From Roseivirga pacifica (lineage in GTDB: Bacteria > Bacteroidota > Bacteroidia > Cytophagales > Cyclobacteriaceae): DNA of 64,000 bases. The stretch covers positions 124,001-188,000 of the forward strand of contig NZ_FOIR01000005.1 of the NCBI RefSeq assembly GCF_900111145.1, in the 5' to 3' direction. Below, one piece after another: positions 60,906 through 64,000 of the stretch. The notes beneath the pieces were generated by a model. The model was not told where the DNA came from. It saw only the letters and a list, made by a program, of their open reading frames with translations, and made no database searches. The translations under genes and the position numbers were made by a program. Positions within the stretch are counted from its first letter, which is position 1; every line of letters begins with the position of its first letter.

Positions 60906-62993
60906 TTACTTAAACCAAACTTCCTCAAAATATCCATCGCTACGAACAATATGGTAAGGAGTAGATTGCTTGTCTAAAAGGCCCTTCAGTTGGTTTGTTT
61001 TATAATAGGAAAGTGTAGGTGCCACAATAACCTGAGCGGGTTGAAAACTGGGGTTCGAAAGTAATTCGAAGCTAGAATCGCCCGAGACAATGCAGAAGTC
61101 GACTTTAATTTCTTCATTCAGTCTTACCTCATTATCAGGTGCTAAAAACAACACAGATTTACCATTGAATGTGACGAGTTTTCCCAAAACCGTTTCGGCT
61201 ATCGGGAAATCGAGGGCATCCGTTGCAGGGGCTTGCGAAACACCTGCCAACAACCGTTTGGCATACAGATGGAATCGCTGTCTTTCCGCATCGGCCATAA
61301 ATGCCGAATCAGCAATCAGCTTGCCTTGGGTTCCTTGCCGAAAATCAACTGCCATTGTGTTTGATATATTCATAACAGCTATTTCGGACGAGTCCCAGTA
61401 CGCAGCTTTGTGATTGACTTGATTGATACAAAACAGCAAAGCAAATCCAACGCCCACCTTGAGGTAATAAAGCTTTTTCCGTATAAAAAATAAGGCAATG
61501 GTTATAATGAGCGCATATAGAGCCCAAGTATCGAGGATGTCGGTAAAAAGCCCCTCTGCCAAACTTCCAGGCCAGGCACTCACCCAATCGACCACTACAT
61601 TCACCAACCAAATAAAACTTGAAAGCAACCAACCCAATGCCTCGGCCAGCAAGGGTGCAAAACTCAGCACCAACAGCGCCAAACCAGACATAAGAATTAC
61701 GAAAGCTGCTGGGATAATAAAGAGGTTTGAAACTAAAAAGTAATTCGGAAACTGATGAAAGTAAAGCACACTCAGCGGTCCGGTGGCTATTTGTGCTGCA
61801 ATAGAAACACAAGTAATGGCCCAAATTTTATCTAATAACCAGTATTTGGTCTCCCATAGCGCGTATAGCTTAGGCTGAAGGTAAACAATACCCAAAACTG
61901 CCAAATAGGAAAGCTGAAAACCCACACTCATAATGAGGTAAGGATTATAAAGCAAGAGCGCCAGTGCCGAAGCGGCCAGTGTATTGTAGATATTACTTCG
62001 CCTAAACATAGCTCGCGACAGCGCGAAGAATGAAAACATGGTGACCGCCCTAAGTACAGATGGCGAAAGCCCAGTAAGTAGCGCGTAGCACCACAAAATC
62101 AGTATGCTGAAAATTGCCACATACCAACGAAACTGCCGCTTACCGAGCCCAACCCGTTTGATTAACCAAAGCAGCAACATATAAATTATACCCACATGCA
62201 AACCCGAAACGGCCAGCACATGCATGGCTCCAGTAGCCGAATAAGCCCGCAGTGTATCATCATCCAAATTATCCTTCACACCTAATACCAGCGCCAAGGC
62301 AATGGCACGCGATCTTTCATTCGGAATATACCTTTCGAACACCTGCTGACAACGGCTACTGAAGTATAGTGCTTGCCGCATAAAGTAATTGGGCGTTTGA
62401 TGACCAATTACTGCAAAGTCCTTTCCAATGAATTGCTGAAAGTGAATGTTCTGATAAACCAGATAGCCTTTAAAGTTGAACTCACCGGGGTTAGCGGGGG
62501 CACTGGTTTCTTGTGGTTTTCCCTCCACAAAAAGTAAATCACCATAATTGAGTTCGGCACCGGCAAGTGTGTCCACATAAGCATTTACTTGACCTGCCGC
62601 TCTTTTCCATTCCACACCATCATAAGTCTCATAGACTCTCAGCACCACATTATATGTTCTGGCCTTGCGCTTGGGCTGTTCTAATATTTGAGCTTTGTAG
62701 GCCCTTACTTGCCACAAATCATTATTCAACAAATGGCTCGCTTGCTCAACATTCTTGTAAAGCTTAAGCCGCCAATTGCCTAGGCCAAATAATATCAGAA
62801 AGACCAATAGGGCATTAAATACGCTAAATTTTAAAGAGGACTTTAGGGCTAAACTGAAGAAGGCGAGAAAAGCTAAAACCAGAAAAGCTACTGGTAACAA
62901 CACCTCATCACCTAAATAGTGATACCCAACAATACCAAGCGCAAAACATAGCACCAACCGAACGAGAGGATATGATGGAAAAGAAAAGATCAA
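60906..62993 (-). CDS. ComEC/Rec2 DNA uptake channel, lactamase-less type
   Basis: 695 residues with about ten TM helices. N-terminal DUF4131-like region (PLVRLVLCFALGIVGYHYLG...), OB-like loop near GDLLFVEGKPQE, and the Competence domain (ALVLGVKDNLDDDTLRAYSATGAMHVLAVSGLHVGIIYMLL, LTGLSPSVLRAVTMFSFFALSRAM). It ends soon after the TM region with a short soluble tail and lacks the beta-lactamase-like domain of longer ComECs, which is common in Bacteroidota. Carries DNA across the inner membrane. Confidence 0.9.
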   Translation of the reverse strand: MIFSFPSYPLVRLVLCFALGIVGYHYLGDEVLLPVAFLVLAFLAFFSLALKSSLKFSVFNALLVFLILFGLGNWRLKLYKNVEQASHLLNNDLWQVRAYKAQILEQPKRKARTYNVVLRVYETYDGVEWKRAAGQVNAYVDTLAGAELNYGDLLFVEGKPQETSAPANPGEFNFKGYLVYQNIHFQQFIGKDFAVIGHQTPNYFMRQALYFSSRCQQVFERYIPNERSRAIALALVLGVKDNLDDDTLRAYSATGAMHVLAVSGLHVGIIYMLLLWLIKRVGLGKRQFRWYVAIFSILILWCYALLTGLSPSVLRAVTMFSFFALSRAMFRRSNIYNTLAASALALLLYNPYLIMSVGFQLSYLAVLGIVYLQPKLYALWETKYWLLDKIWAITCVSIAAQIATGPLSVLYFHQFPNYFLVSNLFIIPAAFVILMSGLALLVLSFAPLLAEALGWLLSSFIWLVNVVVDWVSAWPGSLAEGLFTDILDTWALYALIITIALFFIRKKLYYLKVGVGFALLFCINQVNHKAAYWDSSEIAVMNISNTMAVDFRQGTQGKLIADSAFMADAERQRFHLYAKRLLAGVSQAPATDALDFPIAETVLGKLVTFNGKSVLFLAPDNEVRLNEEIKVDFCIVSGDSSFELLSNPSFQPAQVIVAPTLSYYKTNQLKGLLDKQSTPYHIVRSDGYFEEVWFK

Positions 62994-63201
62994 TGTGTGT
63001 TTATCTATTTCAGTATAGATAATTTACACAAAATGAACAGATTCTAAAAAAAGAAATATCAATACTTATTAATATTACAAAGCAAACAACTGACACTATC
63101 CCTAACTCACATTACAACGCCACTCATCACTATTAAAAAAATGGAAACAGTTGGTTTACAATCAGGTGAAAGCTGATCTATTACTTAGCGAAAAATTTGC
63201 C

Positions 63202-63795
63202 ATGACTTTACACGAACTTCTAAGCCAAAGCAATAAATACAACCTTCCTTTAGTAATGAAGGAGCTAACAATAGGCAAAGGCGAGTCTATTTACACCCCA
63301 GGTTCTTCAACATACTACATGTATGAAATAGCCAGTGGTGCGGTAAAGCTGGGCAGCTACGGCAATCAACAGCAAAAAGTGACATACGATGTACTATCGC
63401 ACCCCGATACCTTTGGCAATTTGCGCTACCTAAATGGCCAATTTTTTGAGTTTGCCGATAGTTTAATGCCAACCAAACTCAGGGCTTATCAGCTCGACTT
63501 CTTTAAGCGTGTAATTGTTGAAGACCCTGTAATTTCTGAATGGTTCAATAAAACCACTGTGGCGCGATGGTGTGTTGCAGAAACTAGGCTTTTCAAAGTG
63601 CGTGCGCTTAGCAGAGTAGAAAACTTACGCTCAATCGTAGAAGAACTGAACCAAACCGTTACCGATGCTAAAGGACGCATTCGCAACATACTGAACGAAC
63701 TAAGCATGCAAGACCTTGGAGACCTTACCGGCATGACGCGACAAACTGTAAGCACCTTGTTACAACAGATCAACAAAGAAAAGGAGGCCATTTAG
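63202..63795 (+). CDS. Crp/Fnr family transcriptional regulator
   Basis: 197 residues from ATG 63202. Cyclic-nucleotide-binding-like beta-roll (about 15-110; ELTIGKGESIYTPGSSTYYMYEIASGAVKLGSY) and a C-terminal HTH with LGDLTGMTRQTVSTLLQQINKEK (about 171-193). No Fnr-type Cys cluster. A TTG start at 63151 would add 17 residues; ATG preferred. Ligand and targets unknown. Divergent from comEC. Confidence 0.88.
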   Translation: MTLHELLSQSNKYNLPLVMKELTIGKGESIYTPGSSTYYMYEIASGAVKLGSYGNQQQKVTYDVLSHPDTFGNLRYLNGQFFEFADSLMPTKLRAYQLDFFKRVIVEDPVISEWFNKTTVARWCVAETRLFKVRALSRVENLRSIVEELNQTVTDAKGRIRNILNELSMQDLGDLTGMTRQTVSTLLQQINKEKEAI

Positions 63796-63802
63796 CCTCC
63801 TT
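63781..63802. terminator. Bidirectional hairpin between Crp-type gene and phosphatase gene
   Basis: AAGGAGGC (63781-63788) pairs with GCCTCCTT (63795-63802), loop 6 nt. It contains the Crp-type stop codon (TAG 63793-63795). No long U-tract, so efficiency is uncertain; it separates convergent genes. Confidence 0.6.
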
Positions 63803-63811
63803 AACCAGTGA

Positions 63812-64000
63812 TTATTGCTTCAGAATTCCGGGCATTAAAACCCCATCTTTTGCCTCAAACTCTAATGACAAAAGCGCGGAAATCAATGGAGCAACATCTT
63901 CTAAACCTAATTGTTGAATTTCCAATCCGGATTTTATGCCTGCACCATAAGCCACAAAACCAGTCTCTATATCTTTAAAATCGGGGAAGTAACCATGCGT
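63812..64000 (-). CDS. Alkaline phosphatase superfamily (nucleotide pyrophosphatase-like) protein, C-terminal end
   Basis: The last ~62 codons before the window edge. The ends read THGYFPDFKDIETGFVAYGAGIKSG, then IQQLGLEDVAPLISALLSLEF and stop. This is the C-terminal zinc-ligand/AYG region of AP-superfamily nucleotide pyrophosphatase/phosphodiesterases (His in HGYFPDFK). Start is outside the window. Confidence 0.75.
   Translation of the reverse strand, partial: THGYFPDFKDIETGFVAYGAGIKSGLEIQQLGLEDVAPLISALLSLEFEAKDGVLMPGILKQ

Noticed and set aside
63151-63201. TTG start of Crp-family gene
   Set aside because: No conserved residues; the ATG at 63202 fits family N-termini, though not proven.
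1-64000. CRISPR arrays, IS elements, tRNA or rRNA genes, prophage
   Set aside because: No spaced direct repeats of CRISPR size, transposase-like ORFs, cloverleaf or rRNA-like segments were recognised by reading; a tRNAscan or ISfinder run would settle this.

Overview
The window looks like chromosome from a gliding-type member of the Bacteroidota, most likely Cytophagales-like. The evidence is Bacteroidota-specific: type IX secretion (T9SS) C-terminal sorting domains of both the short (type A) and gliding (type B) kinds, a PorP/SprF outer-membrane protein, an HmuY-type haem lipoprotein, repeated TAnnTTTG -7 promoter boxes, and few clear Shine-Dalgarno sites. Genus cannot be assigned from the sequence alone. 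No rRNA, tRNA, CRISPR array or insertion sequence was seen.

Region 1 (1-15.6 kb) is an iron and haem acquisition island, almost all on the minus strand. One operon runs TonB receptor, HmuY-like lipoprotein, hmuT, hmuU, hmuV, hmuS, chaN. A second unit has two small paralogous CxxC proteins followed by a flavodoxin. A third has a siderophore-type TonB receptor, then (after a strong hairpin/U-tract) DUF3325-like, DUF3649-like and PepSY/PiuB-like membrane proteins. A solitary LuxR-type response regulator sits between units. The most interesting signal is here: three promoters carry two or three copies of a 14-bp dyad (CACTA-N4-TAGTG) at an exact 23-bp period. The nearest dyad centre is exactly 35 bp from the centre of a TAnnTTTG box, and a Fur-box-like palindrome lies 17.5-18.5 bp on the other side of that box. 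The regulator gene has the -7 box and a degenerate Fur-like box but no dyads, which suggests a feed-forward iron circuit.

Region 2 (15.6-32 kb) holds an FMN reductase gene and then a nearly complete division and cell-wall (dcw) cluster read leftward: mraZ, rsmH, ftsL, ftsI, murE, mraY, murD, ftsW, murG, murC, ftsQ, ftsA, a four-helix-bundle (S23-type) gene, ftsZ, terminator. Four 10-bp-spaced GTGG/GTAG repeats upstream of mraZ look like MraZ boxes. No ddl is present.

Region 3 (32-42 kb) contains a small lipoprotein, polyprenyl synthetase, an alpha/beta hydrolase, an LpxR-like lipid A deacylase, a BioF-like enzyme, a glycerol-phosphate acyltransferase overlapping gpsA, and a Ste24-type protease. 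Region 4 (41-55 kb) pairs PorP/SprF with a divergent 1780-residue type B CTD protein, followed by pgk/Sua5/TPR and a 965-residue type A CTD beta-propeller protein. Region 5 (55-64 kb) has small hypotheticals, a RecQ-family helicase, an NAD-kinase-like gene plus soluble SPFH gene beside a NrtR-type Nudix regulator with three matching TGCGT-N7-ACGCA operators, a short ComEC, a Crp-family regulator and the end of an alkaline-phosphatase-superfamily gene.
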